From the NCBI GenBank assembly GCA_033026295.1, contig CM065189.1, positions 13,955,203 through 14,019,202 of the forward strand: 64,000 bases of DNA, given 5' to 3'. Every line of letters starts with the position of its first letter. Positions within the stretch are counted from its first letter, which is position 1. The notes under the pieces were generated by a model. It saw nothing but the letters and a program-made list of their open reading frames with translations, searched no databases and was not told the DNA's origin. This document shows, in pieces, positions 26,891 through 39,900 of the stretch. The translations under genes and the position numbers were made by a program. Source of the DNA: Channa striata. Its lineage: Eukaryota; Chordata; Actinopteri; Anabantiformes; Channidae.

Positions 26891-29800
26891 CTGTGGGGGA
26901 TGGGGGGTGGTAGGGGTGTTAGGAGACAGAGATTTTGTCCGTGATTAGCAGTATTAGTAAGGTGCAATGCTAAATTATTTAGCTACTGTTTGATCCAATG
27001 TGAGCAAACTACATGATAGAAAGAGAGGAAGACACAGTATAGTGGTTTGGGATGTTGCCACCCTAAAGACGATGTCTTAGATCTAGAAACATCAAACCAG
27101 CTGCTCTCCATCAGTTGTGCATCAAATGTCCTACCTCCCAAATGAGATTTGCATGCAAGTGTTAGCTGGCAACTGAGAATGAGAAGCATAAAGAATGTAG
27201 AATATTTCACCCTTACTGAGAAAGGCTGCACATTTAGCTGGCTCAGTAGGCAAGACATTTTAATAATACATTTTGAAGCAAACAATGAAATGGGCACAGC
27301 TATGTTAGCTACTTGTCCAGCTAAATAGAGCAAGCTCAGCATCAGACCTTTTTTTATTTTAATGTAGTAAGCATTCTGTCAGTCACTCGAACTGGTCCTG
27401 AAGAAGTAAATTCTAAAAGTTGCAATGCATGCACTGATAATATGCCTGGATGTGGATGTTAAACTGACTTACCACCTTATGTTCTATTTTATTGAAACCT
27501 AAGAAGAAGAAGTGCCAGTGTTTCTAAATGTATAATAGAGGCCGTGATTGTGAACCAAAATCTTCAGTGAAAAATACATGAGAAACCTTCAACACAAATA
27601 CAGCCAGTGTAGTTAAAATGCCAATGGTGAAAAGTGCATACATTAAAATATGTATCTTGTACAGTGTTTTTTTTTTTATATCTACAATTTGATCGGCAGG
27701 GGTTGGATATTAAGTGTTTCATCAGCAGCCTCAGTATTTCATCAGCCATCGATTAAGAGCTTAAGTTTGGCTCGAGTGTCCTGCTCTGACCCTATGAACT
27801 TATGCAGTAGATCTACAGACTCACATGTAGAACACAGGGACACTGATGCACACACAGGCAACCGCATTTAATCGTTACCACTCTTTAGTTCGTTTAGTAC
27901 AGCTTTGTCACTATAGTCATCAGAGCTTTTGTCTGGTTAGCTGGTGTCGTGTGTCATTTCCCTTTAGTGTTGTGATGCTGACTCTGTTACGGCCTTTTAG
28001 CTCGGATGTTTTGAGTCACTGTCAGACTCGTACAGTTCACACACAAACACAATCAAGACCAGTAGTTTTTCTGTGCGTGTGCACACATACACACACACAC
28101 ACACACGTTTGTCTTTCTATACTTGTGAAGACCCTCATTGACATAATACAATCCCTTACCCTAACCATAACAACTGAACGCCTGAACATAACCAAAACCT
28201 AATTCTAACCCTGACCTTAAAACCCAGTCTTGATCCTCAAAAAGCCAACACCAAATTGTCCTCACAACAATGGTATTAATACAAAATTTGTTCACAGAAG
28301 GCTATAAAGACATGCCCACACTCCCACATACAAACGTAGACCACCCAGTCAGAGCTCCTTTTCAGTAAATAACTTAAGTTTGTTGTTATATAAGATGTTT
28401 GTTTGCATGCTATTCGTCAATACTGGCCAGGAGTCAAACCTATTAAAATTTATATTTGGTAACTCACTTTCAAGCAACGCCTTGGTCTCTTTCAACTTTA
28501 GACTTTCAAAGCAGCCGACTATCTAGGCCCCTTCTGCTTGTAGAATAGGATATTATAGATATTTGACAGACATTGTCGAGGAAGGTTTGTGTGAGTACTA
28601 GAAAATAATTCACACGAGTTATGGAGAGTTTTTAACATTTTACCGAGCATAATTGTCTCCATTTATATTTTGTTGATTATAGCTTTGATTCATTCACCAT
28701 AAAGACTCCTCTCTACGTCAATCTGAATCCCAATAAGATCTTTTGTCTTTTGTATCTTTTCCCCTGTCACTGTGTTCAGAACCTGCTCTCAGAGAAGGTT
28801 GAACAGATGATGGAGTGGTCCTCTCGACGTTCAGTCGTCCGGATGAACGGAGACAAGTTTCGTCGCTTTGTCAAGGCCCCACCCAGGAACTACTCTGTCA
28901 TCGTCATGTTCACTGCCCTGCAGCCTCAAAGGCAGTGCTCTGTCTGCAGGTACTCTACATGCATGCTGCCAGAGACGCAGAGAAACACACACACACATTC
29001 AAGTCTAATGCACTTACTGTAGGCCAGAGTCTTTCCTATGTTACAGTTACAACCATGCCTTTCCATGACCTTTGCCCTTTACGCTCTCCAATCTCACACA
29101 AACATGTGGACACGGGAAAAATTGTCATTTAGGGAAACCTGCTTTCTTGAGGTAGATTTCTGTTGGAGAATGCAATTACGCTGCGATGTATACGCGTGAC
29201 CAGGTTTCTAATCGGCTTTCTCCAACTGTGCTTGTCCGTCACCAAAGCTCGCTGGTGGTATCACCCACCTAAGGTTAGGCAGAAATTTCTATTAATATTA
29301 ATTTATACAAAGTGTCTTGTAGAAGTCTAAATAAGTCACTTTTAACCCTGGATTTTTTAAACGCATGCTTTTGTGGATCACCTGTATTTGTCTTCCCCCC
29401 CCCCTCCCCCTTTCTGAGAAAAATCAGAAAGCAGTGTTCCATCATTATGCAGTTAAAATCTGTATGCCAGGCTTCTAAAATGTGTCCAAGGTGGAGGAGA
29501 AACCAGATTACTCTTATGCTACATGTATATGCAGTTTTCCCTTAACCATGTTTCCTTGCATTCAGAAACCTTTCCCTGATTACCCGAGGAAGCTGGTTTC
29601 TCCTGAGTAACCCCGTTACTTAAGTGCAGGTACATGCAGTCATTGACCTCTGGATTCAAGGGGCTTTAACTAGTCTGGTATAATACAGTTTTACCTCTCT
29701 ATCAAGTACAGTATTTCAGCACCATGGACAGCTTCACACAGTATAAACTGGTATTCATAATGAACTGCTCTTGAGCTGTCCATGGTCCTAAAGGCATCAT

Positions 29801-30855
29801 TAGCTAGGTCAGCCATGAGAGCAAGCGTTGGACGTACAGCATGATAGTCCAGATGCCCAGATTCTCAATCCTCAATCCTAGTTAAACCAACTGGGCATAA
29901 CTAAGATCCTACTGAAAATCAGAATGAGTAGTAGTCAACATAACAATCAGTATTATCAGTCAGATAGCCAAAGTTTTTGTAGTATTTTTTCAGGGTCAAA
30001 TGTATTGCTGTTAGTGCTGTTCTTTCTTCTGTGGGTTTTGATGTGGTTTAACATTGCTTGCTTGCTTGTTTTTCTTTTCATTTTCACTTTTGTTTTCACT
30101 TTTACATTCATTATTTATGCTTTTGTGAAGCGCTTTGTAACTGCGAGTGGACAGAGTTGCATCTAAATCGGTGGCTGCTCTGATATTTAGAAACCAACAA
30201 ACAACTGTCTCTCTAAAGTGGGATTATTTAGGAAATTGAGGTTTGAGTTGTGTAGCTTTGAATTAAGTGATAGACTAATGAGTAAAGTCACCTTGTGACT
30301 TGTTGAGGGGTGAAAGCACATGTGAAGCTGACATTCTTCATTTGGAATGTATTGGATCTACTTTGGTTACAAGATGTCTGGTCTTGGAGAATTCAGGACA
30401 GTTTAATGTTGTAGTGAAAATCTGCCCAGCACCTTCTGTCTGTGGACTATAATCCAGGTAGCTGACCCATATCCTGGCGTGTTGGATGAAGTCTCTAATC
30501 AACATTGACCTTCTCCATTGTGACTTGACCCATTACTCTAATCAGCCACTCTTCTACCAACGTCACTTGATACTTGATTAGATAAGTAATTCATCATTTC
30601 CTTCAGCACCCTTCAGCTTTCTGTCTGTCTCACTCTCCTTTTTTCTTTTTAAAATATATTCTTGTTGAAGACAACCAAAACAGACACTCGACATTATCCA
30701 TTACAGTATCGTCTTTCAGTGTCAACAGAACACACAGGCAGCCTTCTTGTGCGTTAATGGCATTACTGTGATAAAAGGTGTACAGTTTGACTCACACACA
30801 CGATTAAGTCCCTTTACAGTTCGCTGTAGGCTGCCCCGATACTAGACACCTTGAT

Positions 30856-30902
<47 letters not shown>

Positions 30903-33900
30903 TGTCTATATGTTCTGAAAAGCTTCTTCTCTCCTTCTTACCAAGACATCATCCTACATGTTCCAATTAATTGCTAGATGCACTCATTAACGTCAGCTGC
31001 TCTCACTCACCATTATTGATTTCTTTTATTCCTTTTCTTCATTCAGTCTGCTTCCTATTCTCTACGTCTATCCCTCACCCCGTCTCTCTGTCTTTCCTTT
31101 TCCCCAGGCCTTTTTCTCCTATTAGCATTAGAAATAGCATCTTATCATTAGTACAAGATAGAGAAAGAGAGAGATGAATGTTAGATGATGACCCGAGAGT
31201 ATGTGTTAAGAGGACCATCAGACAGTGAAAAAGATAAGTTAATCACCAGGGTCCTTACTCCCACATCACTCTTAAGCTGGGCCCCATTTCCATACTACAT
31301 ACTAATTCTGCTGTGAGTTTTTCACCAAATATTTATTTGACCCTAGAAACAAGACCAGTCGAGTTTAGTGAAAGCCTGGGCTGTTCAAGAAACACTTCCC
31401 CTTTACTGATAATAAGTACGACACAGCTTATTTGTTACTTGATCACACGTTGTTGGTTTGTGTGGGACGATAATGTTTTGACTGGTGTCATTTAGTTTCA
31501 TCATTGCTTAGCAATTACTAGCCAGAAAACTCCTTAGCTTTTTTGTGTTGAAACCTAGATAACACCTACTCTTTTTTTTTTTATGCCTTTATCATGTTAT
31601 TAACCTCTAACTACACCGCTTGATTAATATTTATCCAGTTAATTTAATAATATGATTGAAATGATTATGTTTCTATTAATTTTGTATTTTAAGTTTCATC
31701 AGTAAATGTCCACTGCTATTTTCTGGAAAACAGTGCTCTACATGTTTTATCAATACTGCCAGGTGGGCAGATTCTGCTTGTGCAGCAAGACTTTTTCCAA
31801 CGTTGTTCATAAAAATAGCATCATACAGTTATTTTCCAAAAGACTTGCCCTCAGCAGAGAAAAGGTCCTACATGAAGTGTATACTCCACATTTTGTGATA
31901 ACATAAAATACTCTTATTATTTTATCATTTACTTCATTTTATGCAAACTAAATATAGTTTGGCTTAAATTGTAGGACACTGAAATAACTAGCTACTTCTA
32001 ACACACACATACACACAGTCATATCCACACAAGCTGGAGCTCTACCAGAAATTAAATAAACGTATAATAGAAAAATATAATGTATTTATTATACTACGTA
32101 AAAAAACTGAAAATAGGAAAACTCAAAAAAATATGCATAACATAAATTTCAAAAGAATAAAAAGACTAGTCTGTAGCATTATCTGTCTGGGTTAAAATAA
32201 TAAATAATTGAAAAAAGAAATATGTTTTTTTTTATTAAGTTTATTAAGTTATTTTTAAATTGTACCTCTAACTCGTTGTACTTGAAATGGAGACTTTTAC
32301 CGGCCTTATAATTTTATTTAGGTAGGTCATTTTAATTAGAAAGTTAAATGATATATAGTGTTTAATTAAAATATATCTATTTACCTCATTTAATATATTT
32401 TATGATTGGTTCCAAACCATCAAATGAAATTGGCTAAATGTCTTACATTTGGCTTGCAATGTTACATATATTTAATTGAGGTCACAATACCATCTAATAC
32501 TGATTTTCTAAACCATTGATTCAGTGTTTGCTAATGCATAAATGTATGTCATGACCATTCAATTCGACATCATTTTGACCTTTGAGATTGTGTTTACAGG
32601 GCGTTTTTCTCTGTATCTTGTCATGCTGCAGTGCAAGGTGATAGACTGGTCTGACCATGACTGGTTAAAATAACAGCTTCATTAGGCAACGTTTGAAGGT
32701 AATAGAAATAAAATGACAAATGAGTCTCTAAAAAGGGAGGAGAGGAAGTGAGAAATTAAAATGCAGCAACTTCCCATGTCAGCACCAAATGGGTGGAGAG
32801 AGATACACTGCTAAGTATCCAGTGAGTAGTTTTCCTTTTTTTAATTCCCTTCACCCTATTCTTACTTATGTTTTTTTGTGTCTTCACTTTGTTCCAGTGC
32901 TGACTTTGAGCTCTCATTTTACCCCTTCTCTGTTTACCCTGTGATTTTGTTTTTGTCACAGAGCTACTGTATTGGATTGTCGGAGATCTACTGTATTAGA
33001 TTGCATTAAATTTCATGAGTGGTCATAATGTTATGCCTGATTGCTGTATGTTAGTTGATCAAAATGTTAATATTGAAAGAACAAACAAAAGAAAAATCAG
33101 CAACCCCAGACAGCTGCAATAACACATGCTGAAGAATGAAATGTCTCAAAAAAGAGCTGAGATTTGACCCCTGGCTCCTGCCGAGCACAACAGTTGTCTC
33201 AATAACCCAGTTTCCCCAGTAAAACCGAAACTGTATTAGAATCACATACATTTTATGGAGTGAGTTGAGCAACACTACACAACTACTACACCTGTAACAC
33301 GGTTAAAAAAATATGTGTGACTTTTTTTTTTCTCATTGCCATTTTATAGGCAGGCGAACGAGGAGTACCAAGTCCTGGCAAACTCGTGGCGATACTCCTC
33401 TGCTTTTTCCAACAAGCTCTTCTTCACAGTAGTGGACTATGACGAGGGAGCTGATGTGTTCCAACAGGTACGTAGTTATTTATGGTTTTATCAATGCCAA
33501 GTGTGTCCCTTTAATGGAGTTAGGTAACACATCCCTGAGCTCAATGCAATATATTTAAACACATTCACTTACTAGTTTTAAATCCACAGAAAACTAAAGT
33601 AGCTCCGTTTTTTCTCGCTCTGCTAGTTTTTTTGAACATAAGGACAATTTATATGACCTGTTGGCCCAAATAATAATTGTAGTGGCAGAGGATTATTTTT
33701 TTCATTGGACTTTCCAGGATGATGATGGGAAGTTGTTCTGCCAAAAATAATAGCTGGTAAAAGTAAACAAGTAAAACTCCATGTGTTCATTTCTTTGCTA
33801 ACACAAATTAAGAAAAAAGGAAAGGTGTCATTGTGGTCCAGAGATTTTTGGGAATGCCTTTTCTTTCCCTTATAATCCCCTCCTTCTTTCCACTGTGGTA

Positions 33901-36900
33901 AGCCAGCATTAAACAAAGACAGTCCGCAGCCACATATGGCCTAGAGTCCGTCTTTCCTCTCCATCGTATTCACTGCCAGTCGCTTCATCCTAGTAAATCT
34001 GCTTCTTTTCAGCCGTTCCTCTTCATTCTTCTTCTCTCCCTTCTTGGCTTCATCCCTCCTACCCAACCCCTTAGTTCCAACTAGCTGATTACTTTTAGTA
34101 AGTGACTTAGAACTTCAGCATTAATTTAGCAAACAACCTTTGAGAAAACAGCAAAAAGTGCACACACAAAAGGCATATATATGTATTAAAGGCCATTCAC
34201 CAACAACAAGCTGCAATGGCAGAACAGCATAAAGGGGTTTCCTCAGAGGGCAAATACACAATTACACAAACAGTCTTATTTACATCGTCATACTCCCTGA
34301 AATAAAGTGGGCAATGCATGAAAGTACACAGATACATGGATTCACTTATGTAGAAAGACAAAAGCAAGTAAAACTGTACTAGAAAAAAGCAGATTTAATG
34401 GAAATTGTATGACTGGTACAGTAGGTATCAGTTTTTATTCCAGTTACTATAAGTAATACTGTAATCAGTTGTGTTTTCATTTTAATTTTATTTGAAGCAT
34501 GTGAAATAGGTTTAAAAAGGGTCTTTAAAAAATCCTAATATTCCACATGTAAGGTTTTAAAAGGGCGAGCCTAAGATGTCTTATTGTGTCTAAAACCCAA
34601 AGATAGACATGCAAGAGATGACATGGAAAATAACAATTATTTACACTTGACAAAAGAGAAATTATTTTTCTTTAAAATTGTTGCTGAAGCATTTCTTACT
34701 GTTCGCCCATCTTAAGTTTACCGTATTTTCCGGACTATAAGCCGCTACTTTTTTCCGACGTTTTGAACCATGCGGCTTTTACAGAGATGCGGCTTTTCTA
34801 TGAATTTTTCTCCAGCCCTCAGATGGGCGCTGTAGATGGAAGTCATTGCAAACAAAAAAGCGCCAGTTTTTATTCTTAGCGCATGCAACCCAAGACGCAC
34901 AACAGCAAACATCAGCACTTTTACTGCCGTGTTACAGGCACCATTCAGGTTCAGGTGTATGAATAAACACTTATGGTACAAAATCTTTCTGTGTAAATAT
35001 CTTATTCCTCAGCCTGGATATTGGCGGCTTATAGTCCGATGCGGTTTATATGTGACAAAATATATATTTCTTTTAAATTTTAGCGGGTGCGGCTTAAATT
35101 TAGGTGCGCTCTATAGTCCAGAATTTACGGTAGTATAAATCTCAGGTCATGCCTAGGCTCAACTACTGCATACAGTTTCAGTGGTATGTGAGTAATACTA
35201 AATTGCATTAAAAGTGTAAGTTTTTGCCAAAATACACTTATGAGTTACTATTCCTAGACGAACATAATGTCTCTTCGTTTGACTGTGTGCCATAAGGAGA
35301 ATTTTGGATTATTTATTTCTCATGCAGCACGTTTGTTTGGTAAATGCCATGTAAGGGTCAATTAAAACAATGTGAACAATAATTAGATGTATTTATTGTG
35401 TGCAAATAATTTCTCCTGTATTTCTCACTGGGGGCCTCAATTAAAGCCCTCTGGGATATTCCTCTTCTAATAAGCTGTTTATGCTGAAGGCATATACAAC
35501 TAAATATTCCTGCCAATCCTGCCAGTGATAATGATGTTTAACTCTGCTATTTTCTTAAATATTGCTTTTTTTTAAAAACTGAAATATAATGCATATAAGT
35601 TAAACACATATGTGTATTTAAAACTTTGTTCAAACCTAAGTACCCCGTCACTTTATTTTCACTTATGTGTGGACTTTAGTTTGGTTTAACAGTATAAAAT
35701 CATATTGTCTGACCTAATGGCCTTGTTCTGCATCGTAAACATGACATGGTCCAGTTTTATTTCACGCGAGCAAACAAACACCTGCAGAGCAAAGATGCCG
35801 ACAAAAGAAATGTGCACTTTGCTTTGCAGGGTTGTGTGGAAGTGCGATCATGTTTGTTTGTGTTTTAGAACGTTACCGGTGTGTAATGATGAGAAAAGAC
35901 AATTTTCTTTCTCTGATTTACGTATTTATTCTGGCTAACGTCACTCCCTCTCTTCATCCACTCACTATACCACTCTACCACTGATCTCACTCTCATCAAG
36001 CCGGGGAGGATGGGACAATTAAATGGTGCAATTAATGACAGCAATGGATAAATGAAACGGCCTTTAGTAAGTCAACAGTGTCTGTCTCTGTACAGTGGCT
36101 GGTTCTTATTTTTCACATTAAAAAGGGATTGGGGTAGATGTAGGACAAGGCGGGGAAATTGTACTTACCTGCAAGACATGCAGCAAATTCATCTTGATAA
36201 AAATCACTTGATATATAAAATGTTTTTTGCCTGTCATGTAAGCATGATGAGCAGCCTCGTTCACTGAAAATATGTCTTTAAGAAAGAAGAATTAATATCA
36301 GGTTATTTAAAGTTCAATTTATTAAAAGTAAAATAAAAACCTTATTGATTAAGTTAAAAATGGTACAATTCAAACTGACTCAGTAAAGCTCCTCTTCCAC
36401 TGCAGCCAGTAACTGGTAAGTTATACACATACAGACTCAAAATGCTCAACCAGCAGCACTTGGATTATTCTCATGTCGTGAATGAGAGGAGCCTGACCTA
36501 AAAAAAATGCTCAGCTACACCACAGTGAAAAGTTTAGAAAGTCTCCACTTTATGGAAATATCTGCTGACTTGGAGAATGTTAGCTCCCTAGTGCAAGTCA
36601 AACAGAGGATGAGTTAGTTTGAGTTAACCTACCATCTCCCACTTCTTGATACGTCACTATCACACAGGCCTGAGTATCACGGAAAGTCCACACATCTATT
36701 GTTAGTGAATCCAGTTATATTCCATAGCGTCTTGTTTCTTTGTGAAGACTCGTTTCAGGTGGATCCCACTGAAGGGCTTACAGATAGAGCTGTGCATTTT
36801 ACTTAAATGGAGATTGGAGCCACCTCACGGTTAAAAGCTTTTCTCTTGTTAAAGTAGACTTTAGTGTTAGAAAACCTATCCAAAAAAAGCTAAATGTCTG

Positions 36901-39900
36901 CACTGGTAGCTGGTCAAAATTAGTTTTCATGTGTGGCTGCTTCTTCTCCTAATGCTCTGACAGTCTGGCACCAAACAGGAGTCAGTTTGCTCAGTTACTA
37001 CCATTCGTGATGGGGGCATCATATAACACTGAGACACATCAGACTAGGGAGACTACCGATATAATGAGGCTATTTGAAACATTGTGAAATGGAATGATAC
37101 ATTTCATGATGTCTTAGCATCTTTTAAAAATGTTTCCCATCCCTAATCCTTTCTTTTCTTTTCAATACTTTTTCCTCCTCTCTGATTTTCTTCACTTGGT
37201 GTTAAACCAAAAATGAAACCAGTTAACTTTTTGCTGTTGTACAAAAATAAAAAGATTGGTGCATATTTAAAGAAATTAGATACATTTGGAATTCCTGTTT
37301 TACCAGTTGTCTTTATTTGCCTTTGTTTGTATATTTTTATTTATATGTGGGACAGGGAAAAATGATAAAAACAGTGGTAAAAATAAGAGTTCCCATTTGT
37401 TGGCCACCCTATTTGAAACGAATAAGGTGGCCAAAGCATTATAATGCATTCAACATCATAATGCACTCCAGCACGACTTCACCACCCACAATGTCCTCAA
37501 TAATAAACACATACTAGAATTGTCACCTTTCCCGACACTTCAACTTAAAAACTGTAACACTTAAAAACTGGCCTAGTAGAATTTGTGGCAGAGTTGCTGT
37601 ATTAGATTGGATAAAATTGTACAGGTGTAACTAATGAAGTGTACAGTATATGGAGATGTTGAAGGTGTGGATAGGGTTCAAATACAATTTACAAGGAGCA
37701 GCAGCAGCTTTTCAGAGATATGCTGCACCAGCAAAAATCCACTGATAGAACACGAGTGCGTTTGTAGCCGTGCTGTCTGTCAGTAAAAATGTCTTCACTG
37801 AAATCTTCTGCCTCACACTTAGTGTTTTTATGTCGCTTTGGAGATCACTTGTTCTGGGTGTTAGTTATAGATGCCTAGTGGCACACCTTTGCAACAAGCC
37901 TATATATTATTATTCAACATTTGAATCGGAACAGTGATGCCTTTACTTATTGCCGTGTTAAGTGGCTGCTGAACACGGTGTGAAAATATTAAGTTATTTA
38001 AAAAATGGTACTAACATTTCCTTTAGGTGCTTCAATTGATTTTACGTTAGTAATTAATTAAGTTTTCATCTAGAAAATGATGAACAGTGGAGAGAAAAGT
38101 TAATGCAGAGTCATAAAGAGGTGAATCTTTGATGGCTATCACATCCATAAAAATAACAATATGTTATGATATTTGTATGATATGTTAATGTGTTTGACAA
38201 ATCAGAGTTCACATTATTGTGACATCCTATTTTCTTTTTCTCTCCAGTTGAACATGAACAGCGCTCCAACCTTTATGCATTTTCCAGCTAAGGGGAAACC
38301 CAAGAGGGCTGACACATTTGACCTGCAAAGGATTGGCTTTGCTTCAGAGCAGCTGGCCAAGTGGATTGCAGATCGCACAGATGTTCAGGTACTACATTTG
38401 CACTTACACATGCTTATTTAAAAAGGAGACATACATACTCCCATCGTAACACTTTCATAAATGGTGGTTTGAGCTACTCCAGATCTAGTAGATTCCTAAA
38501 GAATAACTACTTTGTAGTTTATGATCATGCACACTTTTCTGTTTACTGATCTCACAAATAAATAACACACTGACTGAAAATCTTGTGTTTAATGGAAAAA
38601 TATAGAATATTTTTGCTATGCTAATGATTGAGATTAAGGACTAAAATGTGCAAGTTAACATGGTTCTCAACAACAACACTACAGCTACTATATTGACTTT
38701 AACATTTTTCTCTCAGTGACGATACGTCTGGTTTTATTTTAGCCTGTATGATCCTGCCCACTTAAAATTTCAAGAGTTATTTGAAAATATGATTGTGGTG
38801 TTAGTAGACCAATAGACTACGGTAAATTTTACCGTTAAAAAAAAAGAATTTAAAGCATGCAGAAAGCTGTATCTGCTCTTCTGCTCCATTGATATTTTAA
38901 ACTTTCCACCATTCATCTGAAAGGAGTGCAATGAATGGAGTGCTCTATCAACAAATCAATCCAAACGTACCAGGATTTCCTTGAAATGTACCAAAGAAGA
39001 TAGGTGTGAAAGCGGTCTTTACAATAAATGCAGTGTTGACCAAGTCACATCCTTTTAAGCTGGGTGTTAGACATGCATGTGAGTGTTTAGTGCCCTTGCT
39101 CTGATGCTCATATTGATGGCACCTAAGACTTGAAACCTTCAACTGTCAACCTTTAGCTTCTACAACCTGTCAGCCAAGTGCCAGTAGACATAGTCCAAGC
39201 ACCCTGCTGACAGCCTGCTGATGGATCTAGATTCAAAAGGCTGGCTTTCAGTGAAGGTGAGGAGGAGCACTTACGGTAAGTGCTAGCTTTCAGGCACTTC
39301 AGTGGGACTTTATAGCCACAATAAAGAGCCAATCAGAAAAGGAAAAGAAAGGGTATCGCTTATATGATCAAAAAAATTGTCGGGATAATTTTTTTGAAAG
39401 AGCAGCTTGGAAAAAAATTCTGCAAGAATAAGCAACTTACTGTTCGGAGGTTCTGAACGTCTGAGACAAATAGTGATGATACTTCTGTTTTGAATACTTG
39501 AATTTACCATTGAAATTTAAAGCCAATCAGCCTGTAAGTTTATGGGAAATCTAAACCTTAACTTACGTCGCTCACATCAATTTACGTACACTTTATATTT
39601 TACAATTCAGTTAAAATTCCAGTTGTCAAGACAAGGTCAGGCTTGTTTTTTTATCGTCAGTTTTATGGAAATAGTAAAATGCTTGCTCTGACTCTTGCTT
39701 TTGATCCTCACTTAAATATTCACAAAATGGTTTACTAATTTCATGTGGTATTTGTAGATTTTCCACACATTGAAATACTTTCAATTTGACGTAGATTTTT
39801 ATTTACATGTTCACACGTTGATATTCTTTAATTAACTTTTTGTTCATACCGTACCAAAGGTTCATGGTTGTATCCTTTGTTGAACGTGTAGTTTTGCAAA

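Larger units (their letters stand above)
3251..28779 (+). other. tusc3: tusc3 intron 1 (25.5 kb)
   Basis: This is a phase 0 intron with donor gtaccg and acceptor tgttcag. Its first 400 bases hold a cluster of GCTAAC/GTTAGC motifs. Further in are a 17-bp perfect hairpin (4812-4850), a hAT transposase remnant (9726-10578), an R4/Rex6-type LINE relic (10606-10915), a degenerate AGTCA array (12180-12470), a G-rich run (13665-13720), an L2-type LINE tail (14230-14630), a hAT MITE (16595-17187) and a second copy of the 1281 repeat (21261). Microsatellites lie at 7660, 12809, 13917, 16436, 25325, 26852 and 28081. I see nothing recognisable in 5000-7600, 17200-21200 or 21400-25300 apart from poly-pyrimidine and poly-A runs. 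Confidence 0.85.
28950..33349 (+). other. tusc3: tusc3 intron 2 (4.4 kb)
   Basis: This is a phase 2 intron. It holds a foldback-like repeat (about 29130-29630), a C10 run at 29395-29404, a 20-base match to the 5' flank at 30124-30143, a (CA)n run at 30857-30900 and a dispersed repeat fragment at 32956-33046. I see nothing identifiable in 30200-30800 or 31200-32900 beyond AT-rich sequence. Confidence 0.85.
33468..38247 (+). other. tusc3: tusc3 intron 3 (4.8 kb)
   Basis: This is a phase 0 intron. It contains a MITE with TA flanks (34721-35130), a 14-bp hairpin (37400-37434) and a dispersed repeat fragment (37585-37640). I see nothing else identifiable. Confidence 0.85.

Noticed and set aside
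26983..27342. 119-codon minus frame
   Set aside because: No recognisable domain and composition typical of AT-rich noncoding DNA.
34836..35138. 100-codon frame
   Set aside because: It lies inside the MITE at 34721-35130 and runs through its terminal repeat.
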